Assembly: GCF_016428855.1 (NCBI RefSeq)
Contig: NZ_JAELTN010000002.1
Coordinates: 99,785 to 163,784, forward strand
Reading direction: 5' to 3'
Origin: Pedobacter sp. ASV28
GTDB taxonomy: Bacteria; Bacteroidota; Bacteroidia; Sphingobacteriales; Sphingobacteriaceae
Length of the DNA: 64,000 nt
The position numbers and the translations under genes were made by a program. Below, piece by piece: positions 26,737 to 35,228 of this stretch. A model generated the notes under the pieces. It was given only the letters and a program-made list of their open reading frames with translations. It made no database searches and was not told the DNA's origin. Numbering within the stretch: position 1 is the first letter of the stretch; each line of letters opens with the position of its first letter.

Positions 26737-26755
26737 TATCCTAATTATTTTTTAC

Positions 26756-27160
26756 CTATATAAACAATGCCGACAGCACATCGGTTGTTTTTGAAGTTTT
26801 CAACCCTAACAACTTCGCATATTGCACTGCGGTTAACGCTGTTTTCAATTTTGAAAACATGCCAGAATTTAAATCACTCAATTTCGAGGTATAATCGCTT
26901 GCGTTGGTGGTGGCCAAAGAAGAGATGTTCGCTTTACTTTTTAAATAATCAGTTACAATTGTAGCTACCTGCGGCTTTTGGGTTCCCGTTAAGGCCAATA
27001 CACTATTTAACTTGCTGGCCACCGCCGAAGCCTGAGAGGCATAGGTACTGGCTGTTGTGGCCGTTTGTGTGGCCTGGTTAATTTTAGAAGCTAGACTAGT
27101 TTGTGCAAAAGCCCCTGAAGCACCTAGTGCTATGGCTATGGTCAAGATTGTTTTTTTCAT
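26756..27160 (-). CDS. Small exported Ala/Ser/Thr-rich protein
   Basis: 134 residues with signal peptide MKKTILTIAIALGASGAFAQ. The mature part is low in charge and rich in Ala, Ser, Thr and Leu, with a helical pattern (NQATQTATTASTYASQASAVASKLNSVLALTGTQKPQVATIVTDYLKSK) and a second part DLNSGMFSKLKTALTAVQYAKLLGLK. The LTGTQKPQV...LTAVQYAKLLGL arrangement is like small periplasmic LTXXQ-type helical proteins. Function unknown. Single gene with its own terminator. Confidence 0.75.
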   Translation of the reverse strand: MKKTILTIAIALGASGAFAQTSLASKINQATQTATTASTYASQASAVASKLNSVLALTGTQKPQVATIVTDYLKSKANISSLATTNASDYTSKLSDLNSGMFSKLKTALTAVQYAKLLGLKTSKTTDVLSALFI

Positions 27161-27235
27161 CGATTAGAATTCCTTAATGGATTTATAATACTAATATGCA
27201 AAATCGTCTTGTTATTCCTGCTAAATCTTTTTACA

Positions 27236-27270
27236 AAAAAAAGCAGCCCCAAAATAGGACTGCTCTTTTA
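27236..27270 (-). terminator. Probable terminator of the sigma/anti-sigma operon
   Basis: AGCAG (27242-27246) and CTGCT (27260-27264) form a short stem with a partial extension, and on the minus strand a TTTTTTTG run follows. It lies just beyond the stop of the adhesin-like gene at 27293. Confidence 0.55.
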
Positions 27271-27292
27271 TCATTTTATGGTGTTTTCGGAT

Positions 27293-28663
27293 TTATTTAA
27301 AGGTCACTGAGCCATATTTTGCGGAAATCTTAACATTAGAAGGCCCCCCTCTTCCTATTGTCCCGCTATATTCTTTGCTAGAGCTGCTTCCCCTATCATC
27401 GTCGCCCATTTTTTTTGCATTTATATTCTCTCCATATTTAAAGCCAGAGTAATGTGTGTCTACATTTAAACTACCTCCATAATTAGGTGCAAAATCAAGC
27501 ATTACCGTAATGTATTCAGCATTAATGTTAATCATCTTGCTGGAGGCTTCTATTTTTTCTAGGCTCAACCTGCTGCCATATTGGGCATTTGCCGTAAGAA
27601 TGCCAGTGATCCGTCCAATTCTTACCCCGGTATACTGCGAGGTAAGGCTTAAGTTTCCTACCTGCTCTATACTTAAGCCACTTCCATATTGTATTTTGAT
27701 ATTTGCATCACCTTTCACGGTTCCTAATTTCACCGACGCATACTGTGCATTCAGTTCTAAATTATCTACCGATTCAATGCTTAGGCCACTGCCATATTGC
27801 TGCTTAATATTTGCGCTTCTTTTAATGGTACCAATTCTCACAACAGCATATTGAGCATTAAGCGACAAGTCTCCAATAGAAGAAATGCTTAGGCCACTGC
27901 CATATTGCTGTTTAATGGTGGCTTTATTAATGTCTTTCATATCTACGCTAGCATATTGCGCTGAAATAAAATTATTGACATTGTTAAGATTACCTGTGGT
28001 CAATTTACCATATTGTACTTTAAGTGCGGTTGGTCCAGAAAAATCGCCCATTTCAATATTTCCATATTGCTGGGAAGCAGTAAGCGCAACATTTGAGGGC
28101 AAATAAACAGTCATATAAACCTTCACCTCTCTACGCCACCTCTTTCCATTTCTGCTCCCACTGCCCCAATTACCTTGAGGTTCTTGCATCGAAGTTTTAA
28201 AAATCGCTTCATCAGCATTTTTTGAGCTCGAAATAGAAACATTATCGATCAATTTTTGAGCCTCTTCGTCCGTACTCGCATAAGCCTTAATGTCTGCATC
28301 AACTTTTACTTCATTTTTATCCCAAGTTTTAAAGATAATGCTACCATAAATATTGGAAATATTGATTTTATCGTCACGTCCAATGTTAAAGGACCTGCTA
28401 AAAGTTTTCGACCGTTGCGGTTCATCTGATGGATCTTGTATATTGTTATATACCGCTTGGCTTTCGATATTCGTCACAACTGTTCGTCCTTTATTCGTCG
28501 TTGAGGAATAGCTTCTGGTAATGTTGATGGTTTCCCCGGTATCATAAGTAGATTTGGGTGTTGGTGGCGGAGCAGGTGCCGTTGGCGACAAGCCACCTAG
28601 CCCTTGTGAATTAACTTGCACCGCAAGTAATAATAAACCCGATATGATGATAATTTTTTTCAT
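27293..28663 (-). CDS. Exported DUF4097-type adhesin-like protein with QYG/QYA repeats
   Basis: 456 residues. Signal peptide 1-20 (VQVNSQ), a Pro-rich linker, a beta-rich region (about 85-190), then roughly ten repeats of 17-20 residues from about 199 to 383, each starting with QYG, QYA, QYT or EYI and alternating QYGSGLSIxxx-G-LxLxA and QYAxVxIGxI. The regular alternation suggests a beta-solenoid or stacked sheet of the putative auto-transporter adhesin type (DUF4097/DUF2807). It follows the ECF sigma and anti-sigma genes on the same strand and is probably their main target or sensor. Surface or periplasmic location. Confidence 0.82.
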   Translation of the reverse strand: MKKIIIISGLLLLAVQVNSQGLGGLSPTAPAPPPTPKSTYDTGETINITRSYSSTTNKGRTVVTNIESQAVYNNIQDPSDEPQRSKTFSRSFNIGRDDKINISNIYGSIIFKTWDKNEVKVDADIKAYASTDEEAQKLIDNVSISSSKNADEAIFKTSMQEPQGNWGSGSRNGKRWRREVKVYMTVYLPSNVALTASQQYGNIEMGDFSGPTALKVQYGKLTTGNLNNVNNFISAQYASVDMKDINKATIKQQYGSGLSISSIGDLSLNAQYAVVRIGTIKRSANIKQQYGSGLSIESVDNLELNAQYASVKLGTVKGDANIKIQYGSGLSIEQVGNLSLTSQYTGVRIGRITGILTANAQYGSRLSLEKIEASSKMININAEYITVMLDFAPNYGGSLNVDTHYSGFKYGENINAKKMGDDDRGSSSSKEYSGTIGRGGPSNVKISAKYGSVTFK

Positions 28664-28804
28664 TTTTTTACTTTTTTAATTGCAATGAAGCCCTAACTGC
28701 ACTAGCAGGTACCATGATGATTTTTTAAATTGTTTTCCTAAAACTGATGCCATTGCCATTGCTTGATAACCGACGTCAAGAAATAAGCGAAAAGCTTTTT
28801 TGCA

Positions 28805-29332
28805 TCATATGATACTCTCTTTTTTATATTGATTGACTTGATTGATAATGTATAATTGCTGACTGATCATCTGAAGCTGGATTTCGAGGTTTTTCATCAT
28901 TGCTTTTCCAACCAAAGCCTTATTAGGGCTGGTTTGCAATTGTTTTTTCAGTTCCTGATAATCTGCATCAATCTTACCTAAGTCGGCCATAAACTTTTTG
29001 TACAGTTCAGGATCCGAATTGGCAAAAACTTGAAGACTGTCCCTTTTCTCTTCAATAAGGCTGGTAAATCTCACTTCCTTCTTTCCTAAATTTGGATTAA
29101 TATCGGCCACTATGATTTCACCGTTTATTTTTTTATGCTGATAACCAAAATAAATACCCAAGCTTAAAACCAACATGGCAGCAACACTTAGCCATTGGTA
29201 TAACCTAATGTTTTTTTTTACCGGCTTCTTATCCAGTTCTGCCGCTATTCTGTTCCATAGTTGATCTGATGGACCGCCAACTTCAAACTGCTTCTTATTT
29301 TCTTTTATAAACCCTTCTAATTTATCGCTCAT
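28805..29332 (-). CDS. Anti-sigma factor-like membrane protein
   Basis: 175 residues: an N-terminal cytosolic part (MSDKLEGFIKENKKQFEVGGPSDQLWNRIAAELDKK), one membrane helix at about 45-62 (LSVAAMLVLSLGIYFGY), and a periplasmic helical part with Leu/Gln-rich coiled-coil character (KKQLQTSPNKALVGKAMMKNLEIQLQMISQQLYIIN). Its ATG overlaps the sigma factor stop by 4 bp, the usual arrangement for an anti-sigma factor. It is expected to hold the sigma factor at the membrane until an envelope signal arrives; the signal is unknown. Confidence 0.8.
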   Translation of the reverse strand: MSDKLEGFIKENKKQFEVGGPSDQLWNRIAAELDKKPVKKNIRLYQWLSVAAMLVLSLGIYFGYQHKKINGEIIVADINPNLGKKEVRFTSLIEEKRDSLQVFANSDPELYKKFMADLGKIDADYQELKKQLQTSPNKALVGKAMMKNLEIQLQMISQQLYIINQVNQYKKESII

Positions 29333-29880
29333 CTTACTACTCCTTTCATTACTAATAAACTATTCAACTTTCTTTTTGCCCGCATATATTGCGTACGGGA
29401 GGTATTTTCTGTTATTTTTAAAATATGTGCGATCTCCTCATGATCGTAACCTTCAAACAGATACAATGTTAATACCACCCTGTATCCATCTGGCAGTTCG
29501 GTCATTGCCTGCTTTATGGCCGCCACTTTCAGCTGCGTTTCTTCAAAATCTGGCCCTGGTTCTTCGGCAATATCTACATCATCAACACTTACCAGTTCCA
29601 TTTTACGCTTCCGTAAATAGTTGATCGACCGGTTGATCACAATCTGTTTGAGCCACAGACCAAACGTGGTTTCCTGCCTAAAATCTGCAATGCGGTTAAA
29701 AGCATCCAAAAAAGCTTCCTGCAGCACATCTTCTGCCTCGGCATCGTCATTAACGATTCTCAGAGCTACATGATACATCGCCGTAGCATACAATTTGTAT
29801 AACTCAAACTGTGCCTTGCGACTCCCTTTGCGGCAATCGTCAACCAATGTTGCGTGCTTATCTATATAAACTGTTTCCAA
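29329..29880 (-). CDS. ECF family RNA polymerase sigma factor
   Basis: 183 residues. Region 2 reads LYATAMYHVALRIVNDDAEAEDVLQEAFLDAFNRIADFRQETTFGLWLKQIVINRSINYLRKRK, region 4 reads MTELPDGYRVVLTLYLFEGYDHEEIAHILKITENTSRTQYMRAKRKLNSLL. It directs transcription of its regulon, probably including its own operon with the anti-sigma factor (4-bp overlap) and the adhesin-like repeat protein. An inverted repeat lies 25 bp upstream of its start. Confidence 0.93.
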   Translation of the reverse strand: METVYIDKHATLVDDCRKGSRKAQFELYKLYATAMYHVALRIVNDDAEAEDVLQEAFLDAFNRIADFRQETTFGLWLKQIVINRSINYLRKRKMELVSVDDVDIAEEPGPDFEETQLKVAAIKQAMTELPDGYRVVLTLYLFEGYDHEEIAHILKITENTSRTQYMRAKRKLNSLLVMKGVVR

Positions 29881-29904
29881 ATTCTAAACGTTCTGATCAA
29901 AAGA

Positions 29905-29926
29905 CAACGTGAATTTCAAAACGTTG
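29905..29926. promoter_or_regulatory. Inverted repeat CAACGT-N10-ACGTTG upstream of the sigma factor gene
   Basis: CAACGT (29905-29910) and ACGTTG (29921-29926) are perfect complements around 10 bases, 25-46 bp before the sigma factor start. The position suits an autoregulatory promoter element or operator. No experimental link is known. Confidence 0.4.
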
Positions 29927-29994
29927 CATCATGATATAAAATTTTTCGAATGAAGGTTAAATATAGGAAAAGCAAGGTAAAATGTCCTGTCCTA

Positions 29995-30095
29995 TGCAAG
30001 ACAAGCCCCACTTTCCATTACAAGCTCTCGTTTCGCTATCTGCGCTAGGCAGAGCACTCAACTGTGGGCTTTTCATTGCAATTGGGTTTATGATT
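29995..30095. repeat. Degenerate dispersed palindromic element in an intergenic gap
   Basis: The stretch contains CCCCACTTTCCATTACAAGC, then an imperfect stem (GCTCT...AGAGC), then GGGCTTTTCATTGCAATTGG. The order of TTTCCATT-ACAA, hairpin and TTTCATTGCAA resembles a family of interspersed elements I recall in Sphingobacteriaceae. The 296-bp gap 29881-30176 between the divergent sigma factor and ruvX otherwise holds no gene; the minus-strand frame in it lacks protein-like features. Confidence 0.4.
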
Positions 30096-30163
30096 AAAGC
30101 AACACCAAACCCATTCGTAAGCCCAGCCTGCAACGGGCCATTAAGATCGTAAATCAAAAACCC

Positions 30164-30171
30164 TATCTTTG
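30164..30171 (+). promoter_or_regulatory. TATCTTTG -7 box immediately before ruvX
   Basis: An exact TAnnTTTG match ends five bases before the ruvX ATG at 30177, implying a very short or absent leader. No good -33 TTTG is present at the expected distance, so promoter strength is uncertain. Confidence 0.5.
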
Positions 30172-30176
30172 CCACA

Positions 30177-30593
30177 ATGGCACGTATCTTAGCATTCGAT
30201 TATGGCACCAAGCGTATTGGCATTGCCGTTACCGATCCTTTGCAAATTATAGCAACGGGTTTGGATACCGTACATCCAAAAGACATTGTCGATTTCCTTA
30301 AGAAATACCTTCAGAACGAACAGGTTGAAGCATTTATACTGGGAGACCCAAAGCAGATGGACGGCTCACCCTCAGAAAGTGCCCAGCACGTAAAAGGGTT
30401 CTCTACCATTTTGAAAAAAAATTTCCCAAGCATTCCACAACATTGGGTTGATGAACGTTTTACCTCAAAAATGGCTCATGCTACTATCATGCAAAGTGGC
30501 TTAAAGAAAAGCGACAGAAGAGACAAAGAAAGGGTAGATACCATATCCGCAACCATAATTCTGCAATATTTCATGGAACAACATCGTTTATAA
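30177..30593 (+). CDS. ruvX: Putative pre-16S rRNA nuclease / Holliday junction resolvase RuvX (YqgF)
   Basis: 138 residues with an RNase H fold: first acidic strand [17 protein letters not shown] (catalytic Asp8), [36 protein letters not shown], and the C-terminal [21 protein letters not shown] with the last catalytic Asp. Family members process the 5' end of 16S rRNA and were first annotated as Holliday junction resolvases. Six bp before the O-methyltransferase gene, so likely co-transcribed. Confidence 0.94.
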   Translation: MARILAFDYGTKRIGIAVTDPLQIIATGLDTVHPKDIVDFLKKYLQNEQVEAFILGDPKQMDGSPSESAQHVKGFSTILKKNFPSIPQHWVDERFTSKMAHATIMQSGLKKSDRRDKERVDTISATIILQYFMEQHRL

Positions 30594-30598
30594 GCACA

Positions 30599-31228
30599 AT
30601 GATCAGCGAAGAATTACAAGAACTCTTATTAAGATATTGTGAGCCTGAGGATAACCTATTACAGGCTATTGATAGGGAAACCAACCTAAAGGTACTTATG
30701 CCCCGCATGATGAGCGGCCATTATCAAGGCCGTGTATTAAGTATGCTGAGCAAAATGAACCATCCTAAAAGGATATTGGAGATTGGTACTTTTACCGGAT
30801 ATGCAACTTTGTGCCTTGCCGAAGGATTAACCGAAGATGGGCTTATCTATACCCTTGACATTAACGTTGAACTCGAAGACATGGTGAGGAATAATTTTTC
30901 CAAATCACCATTTAATCCCAAAATAAAATATATCCTTGGCGATGCGCAAGAAAGTTTAAAAAACATTTCGGAAACTTTTGACCTGGTTTTTATTGATGCG
31001 GACAAGAAAAATAATGGCACTTATTACGATCTGGTATTTGACCGGGTTAAGCCTGGTGGCATCATTATCGTAGATAATGTATTATGGAGTGGAAAAATAC
31101 TGAATAATGCACAAGATAAAGATACCCAGAATATTAGTTCCTTTAACGACAAGATCAATAACGACCAAAGAGTGGAAAAATTAATCCTACCTGTTAGGGA
31201 TGGATTATTCGTGATTAGGAAAAAGTAG
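30599..31228 (+). CDS. SAM-dependent O-methyltransferase (class I, catechol-OMT-like)
   Basis: 209 residues. Motifs: NLKVLMPRMMSGHYQGRVLSML, ILEIGTFTGYATLCLAEGL (SAM motif I), IYTLDIN, FDLVFIDADKKNNGTYYDLVFDRVKPGGIIIVDNVLWSGK (metal-binding Asp and post-motif). This is the bacterial O-methyltransferase family 3 pattern, cytosolic, Mg-dependent; natural substrate unknown. It begins 5 bp after the ruvX stop. Confidence 0.93.
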   Translation: MISEELQELLLRYCEPEDNLLQAIDRETNLKVLMPRMMSGHYQGRVLSMLSKMNHPKRILEIGTFTGYATLCLAEGLTEDGLIYTLDINVELEDMVRNNFSKSPFNPKIKYILGDAQESLKNISETFDLVFIDADKKNNGTYYDLVFDRVKPGGIIIVDNVLWSGKILNNAQDKDTQNISSFNDKINNDQRVEKLILPVRDGLFVIRKK

Positions 31229-31299
31229 TTGAACAACCTAATGGTTTGAACTAAAATTAATTATTGGCCCCAAAAATTAGCCGATTAACCAGAAAAACG

Positions 31300-31974
31300 A
31301 TGAAGAAAATATTTGTTTTAAGCGTTCTACTTTTATCGGTACTACTTACCAATGCCCAAACAACTACCGAAGAATATATCGAAGAGCATGTAGATAAGGC
31401 AAAGGAGCTCATGGAAGCACATTCTTTACCTGCAAGTGTCATTCTAGCTGTAGCCATTCATGAGTCGGGGTCGGGGAAGAGTAAAATTGCCCGTTACCTA
31501 AATAATCATTTTGGCTTTAAGGGCAAAAACTCCAGTACAGAAATTCGATCTTCCTATAAAGATTTTCCAAGTGTAGATTCTTCTTACAATCATTTTATAA
31601 CCTTCTTAAAAAGCAGAACCTACTTTAATGTGCTCTTCGAAAAATATGATAAATATGATTTTAAGAACTGGGCACGGGGTATTCAACGGGGTGGTTATGC
31701 CAGAAGCAGGACTTGGGCCTCGCAGGTTATTGCACTCATTAATAAATATGAGCTTTACCAATATGATAACAGACCTGATGATTATGTGGCGCCAGAAGAA
31801 CCCAAAATTGTTGCTCGTTCCAAGAAAAGATCAGCAGCCAAGATATATACCGTTAAAAAAGGTGATAATTTAAGTATTATTGCACAACGAAACCGTACTA
31901 CCGTCAGTTCCATTAAAAATAAAAATGGACTAAGATCTAATGCTTTAAAACCTGGACAGAAATTAAAACTCTAA
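31300..31974 (+). CDS. Exported glucosaminidase-LysM peptidoglycan hydrolase
   Basis: 224 residues from ATG 31300 (MKKIFVLSVLLLSVLLTNAQ signal peptide); the upstream TTG at 31264 is rejected. Glucosaminidase domain about 25-150: LPASVILAVAIHESGSGKSKIARYLNNHFGFKG with catalytic Glu in HESG, FKNWARGIQRGGYA, then a linker and a C-terminal LysM (YTVKKGDNLSIIAQRNRTTVSSIKNKNGL...LKPGQKLKL). It cleaves beta-N-acetylglucosamine bonds in cell-wall glycan. A paralogue follows 17 bp downstream. Confidence 0.92.
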   Translation: MKKIFVLSVLLLSVLLTNAQTTTEEYIEEHVDKAKELMEAHSLPASVILAVAIHESGSGKSKIARYLNNHFGFKGKNSSTEIRSSYKDFPSVDSSYNHFITFLKSRTYFNVLFEKYDKYDFKNWARGIQRGGYARSRTWASQVIALINKYELYQYDNRPDDYVAPEEPKIVARSKKRSAAKIYTVKKGDNLSIIAQRNRTTVSSIKNKNGLRSNALKPGQKLKL

Positions 31975-31991
31975 TCCAAAAGAAAAAGAAT

Positions 31992-32837
31992 ATGACCATT
32001 TCTAAACCCATTTCTATTTTAGCCATTGCCCTCATTTTTCTAAGCTCATGCAAAACCAAGCAATACAGCCGTAACAATAAGCAGATTGAAAAAGATGCCC
32101 GCAAAGAAAATCCCAACCCCATTTCCTACAATACCGTATCCTATATCGATTCCTTTAAGGCTGTGGCTATAGAAGAGATGAACAAATTTGGTATTCCAGC
32201 AAGCATCACCTTGGCACAGGGCATTCTGGAGTCGGGAAGCGGAAATAGCGATTTGGCCAAATATGCCAATAACCATTTTGGCATTAAATGTACTTCCGAC
32301 TGGAAAGGGAAAGCCTATTATAAAGATGATGACCAAAAGAACGATTGTTTTAGGGTATACAAAGACCCTAGAGAGTCCTATAAGGACCACTCTAATTTTT
32401 TAAAGAGAAAAAGATATAGCGCCTTGTTTGAGTTAGATAAAAATGATTACAAGAACTGGGCAATAGGACTTAAGAATGCAGGTTATGCCACCAATCCAAA
32501 ATACCCTGACCTATTGATCAACCTGATCGAAAAGTATAGCCTTTACCAATACGATCAACCGGAAAGCGAGCGAGAAAAAATCTTAAGGGAAGATCGGGTA
32601 TTTACGGAAATCAATGCCAACATTCCTAAGGAACAACAAAAATTTACCCCAGTAGCCGTTGCGCCAAAAGATCCGCCAACAGCATTGGAAGGCGGAAAAT
32701 ACTATGTGGTTCAGCAAGGAGATACCCTGTTTAAAATTAGCCAGTTATATAAAATAACCGTAGATGAACTAAAGGCATTAAACCAACTTACCGACAATAA
32801 TATCAAAATTGGACAAAAACTTTTGGTAGTTAAATAA
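31992..32837 (+). CDS. Glucosaminidase-LysM lipoprotein, paralogue of the upstream gene
   Basis: 281 residues with a lipoprotein signal (LIFLSSC, Cys20), so probably membrane-anchored. The glucosaminidase domain (about 55-190) carries IPASITLAQGILESGSGNSDLAKYANNHFGIKC with catalytic Glu in LESG, and KNWAIGLKNAGYA. A C-terminal LysM reads YYVVQQGDTLFKISQLYKITVDELKALNQL...IKIGQKLLVVK. The tandem pair with the preceding gene clearly comes from duplication; one is exported freely, the other lipid-anchored. Confidence 0.92.
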   Translation: MTISKPISILAIALIFLSSCKTKQYSRNNKQIEKDARKENPNPISYNTVSYIDSFKAVAIEEMNKFGIPASITLAQGILESGSGNSDLAKYANNHFGIKCTSDWKGKAYYKDDDQKNDCFRVYKDPRESYKDHSNFLKRKRYSALFELDKNDYKNWAIGLKNAGYATNPKYPDLLINLIEKYSLYQYDQPESEREKILREDRVFTEINANIPKEQQKFTPVAVAPKDPPTALEGGKYYVVQQGDTLFKISQLYKITVDELKALNQLTDNNIKIGQKLLVVK

Positions 32838-32887
32838 TGTTAAGATAAACCAACCAAATTTATTTATATTGTAGTTTTGTTGTTCAA

Positions 32888-33640
32888 ATGAAATCTGCCA
32901 TTGCCTTATTTTTTTTGTTGTTCAGCTCCTCTGCCCTGTTTTCACAAAACAAGGCCGTTCAGGGCTTTGTCATAGACCAAGACAGTAAATTACGCTTGGC
33001 CAAAGTGTACATTTACAACCCTGCGAATGATGAAGGTCTTTATAACAACACCAAGGGAGAATTTGTGACCAATGCCAAGGTGGGCGATACGCTTTTTGCA
33101 GCCTTGGGTGGATATGGAATGGATACCGTAGTTTATAGGGGGCAAAGTGCCATTGTATTTCAGCTAAAATCGCTAGGAATAAGGCTTAAGGAAGTTAATA
33201 TTTATGGCAAAAACAAGACGCCCCAAGAACGCTATAAATCAAAGTTGGATGAATATAAATATAAATTGGACAAAGGCAGCAGTAGGGATTTATTAAACTT
33301 AGGCTCTAGAGGTGTTGGATTGGGAATTGATGCCATTTACAATCTTTTAAGCAGGGATGGAAAAAATGCTCGTCACCTGCAAAAAATATTAGAGAAAGAC
33401 TATAAAGAAGAAGTGATTGATTATAGGTACCGGCCAGAATATGTAAAAGCTATTGTCGACATAAAAAATGAAGATCTCAAAGATTTCATGTTACAGTACA
33501 GGCCAACCTACCAGTTTGTACTTACCGCATCAGATTATGCATTTATTCAGTTCATCAGAAATAGCTATGCATCCTATAAACGGAACCCCTCTATGTTCCG
33601 TCTGCCCAAGCTACCTCAGCTAAGCATTGAGAAAATGTAA
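32888..33640 (+). CDS. Exported CarboxypepD_reg-like domain protein
   Basis: 250 residues. Signal peptide 1-19 (SSALFSQ), then a carboxypeptidase-regulatory-like beta sandwich (about 20-98: AVQGFVIDQDSKLRLAKVYIYNPANDEGLYNNTKGEFVTNAKVGDTLFAALGGYGMDTVVYRG), then a helical C-terminal half rich in Lys, Arg and Tyr (RYKSKLDEYKYKLDKGSS). Outer membrane or periplasmic. Its stop overlaps the ATG of the HELIH gene (33638-33642, TAATG), so they are translationally coupled and probably act together. Confidence 0.85.
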   Translation: MKSAIALFFLLFSSSALFSQNKAVQGFVIDQDSKLRLAKVYIYNPANDEGLYNNTKGEFVTNAKVGDTLFAALGGYGMDTVVYRGQSAIVFQLKSLGIRLKEVNIYGKNKTPQERYKSKLDEYKYKLDKGSSRDLLNLGSRGVGLGIDAIYNLLSRDGKNARHLQKILEKDYKEEVIDYRYRPEYVKAIVDIKNEDLKDFMLQYRPTYQFVLTASDYAFIQFIRNSYASYKRNPSMFRLPKLPQLSIEKM

Positions 33641-33966
33641 TGGCCATATTAATACATCTACCAAAATTACCTGCAGCCGCAATGGCACTGTTCCCTTTTA
33701 TCCTGGTCAAAGAAGCTGGGTATAAAAATGACAGCATTTTAATTAACCATGAATTAATTCACCATAGGCAACAATTAGAACTGCTCATTGTCCCTTTTTA
33801 CATCATGTATTTCCTCAACTATGCCTTTAATCTGCTTAAATACAGAAATCACCATCAAGCTTATTCTCATATCCTATTTGAAAAAGAAGCTTATGCAAAG
33901 GAACATGACCTGAGCTACTTAGGCACAAGAAAGCCATTTGCCTGGTATTCCTTTTTCAAAAGCTAG
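33640..33966 (+). CDS. Small membrane protein with an HELIH zinc-protease-like motif
   Basis: 108 residues. Around residue 38 it has NHELIHHRQQLELL, an HExxH motif, with two hydrophobic segments (about 8-22 and 50-62), and EKEAYAKEHD in the C-terminal third that could give the third ligand Glu. This is like the minimal core of M48/M56-type or SprT-like proteins but much shorter than them. It is translationally coupled to the CarboxypepD_reg-like protein. It may be an inactive relative; activity is unproven. Confidence 0.8.
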   Translation: MAILIHLPKLPAAAMALFPFILVKEAGYKNDSILINHELIHHRQQLELLIVPFYIMYFLNYAFNLLKYRNHHQAYSHILFEKEAYAKEHDLSYLGTRKPFAWYSFFKS

Positions 33967-34036
33967 TTCATTATTTTATCTTTTTAAACGACAAGTCAAT
34001 CAATAATTTACAAAATTTTGCGTTATTTTGTAGAAA

Positions 34037-35029
34037 ATGAAGCGTTTATTACTTAGTTTCCTTACTGTTTTAGCCCTTTCTTTAAATCTTGCCGCCCAAG
34101 AGATTGACACGATTCCTATTCCCATAAAAGATATGGAAATCAGATTGAAAAGAAGCCCACTTCCTTCCAGAACAGGCATTATCAAATTTGAGCCCGTAGA
34201 ATTAAGACCTGCTTTGGTGCAAGCAAAAATAAACTATTGGAAATCAAAGGCTACAGTAGGCATTAACGTAAACCAGGCTTCATTTAGTGACAATTGGAAA
34301 GGTGGTGGAGTAAACTCTATCGCCATAGGGGCGGCCGTAAATTATAAGGCAGAATACAGTAAAGAAAGTTATAGTTATACCAGTGAGGTCATTTTGCAAT
34401 ATGGCAAAGTAAAAAATAAGGATCAGTTGCAAAAGAAAACCAATGACCGTATCTATTGGGATAATAAAGCGGCCATCCAAATGTCTAAGAACTGGTATTT
34501 CTTTGCTTCGCTAAACTTCGAGTCGCAGTTCGACAAAGGTTTTTCCTATTCTAAAGATGCCCAGGGAAATGAACAGGCGAAATTGCTTTCCAAGTTCATG
34601 TCTCCTGGCTATATCACCGAATCAATGGGTTTTGAATACAAACCAAGTAAAGCTTTTTCTACCCGTATAGGTACAGGTACCGCTCGCCAAACTTTTGTTT
34701 TGGATACCACTTTATATAAAACCAATGCCAACAACTTTGGGGTAAAAAGGGGAACAAAAATCAGAAATGAGCTTGCCTTTCAGATTGTAAGCAATCTGGA
34801 AAAGGAGATCATGAAGAATTTGATATTAAGATCAAAGTATAATATGTTCATCCCTTACGATAATTTCGGGCATATAGACCATAGATTGGATGTTGCTTTT
34901 CTAGCAAAGATCAATCGATTTATGAACGTATCCCTAACAGGTGTCATTCTCTATGATCGGGATATGGACTTAAAAGTTCAAAGCAGTCAGGCGCTTGCAC
35001 TAGGTTTAAGCTTTACCTTTCCAAGATAA
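34037..35029 (+). CDS. DUF3078 domain exported protein, likely outer membrane beta barrel
   Basis: 330 residues, signal peptide 1-20 (ALSLNLAAQ). The family pattern is KINYWKSKATVGINVNQASFSDNWKGGGVNSIAIGAAVNYKAEYSKE followed by amphipathic beta strands up to a final LALGLSFTFPR. DUF3078 occurs throughout Bacteroidota; function unknown. A single gene between the HELIH gene and ffh. Confidence 0.88.
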   Translation: MKRLLLSFLTVLALSLNLAAQEIDTIPIPIKDMEIRLKRSPLPSRTGIIKFEPVELRPALVQAKINYWKSKATVGINVNQASFSDNWKGGGVNSIAIGAAVNYKAEYSKESYSYTSEVILQYGKVKNKDQLQKKTNDRIYWDNKAAIQMSKNWYFFASLNFESQFDKGFSYSKDAQGNEQAKLLSKFMSPGYITESMGFEYKPSKAFSTRIGTGTARQTFVLDTTLYKTNANNFGVKRGTKIRNELAFQIVSNLEKEIMKNLILRSKYNMFIPYDNFGHIDHRLDVAFLAKINRFMNVSLTGVILYDRDMDLKVQSSQALALGLSFTFPR

Positions 35030-35183
35030 ACAGAAGCAGCTTTATTTGTTCAACCTTATTCTGTTTAGAAAATAAGCTAAATAGTAAGCCAAAGGACTAA
35101 ACTTCCTTTTTCAACTCTCAATTGATGGTTTAAACCGCCGTAACTTTGCCCACTCATCGTTATTTATTGTAATGCAAAATTAA

Positions 35184-35191
35184 TACCTTTG
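35184..35191 (+). promoter_or_regulatory. TACCTTTG -7 box of the ffh promoter
   Basis: Exact TAnnTTTG match 37 bp before the ffh start codon. No consensus TTTG lies at the expected -33 distance. The leader would be about 30 bases. Confidence 0.5.
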
Positions 35192-35228
35192 CACTTTATA
35201 AAATTTTAACTCATAAAACATTACAGCA

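Noticed and set aside
27510..28106. Regularly spaced repeated bases (CATATTGCTG and similar) that look like a CRISPR array or tandem repeat
   Set aside because: They are the codons for the QYG/QYA repeats of the minus-strand adhesin-like gene; spacers are not unique and the frame is intact. The plus-strand frames here are mirror shadows.
29957..30175. 72-residue minus-strand frame between the sigma factor gene and ruvX
   Set aside because: It covers a palindromic repeat-like element and the ruvX promoter box, and its residues lack a protein-like pattern.
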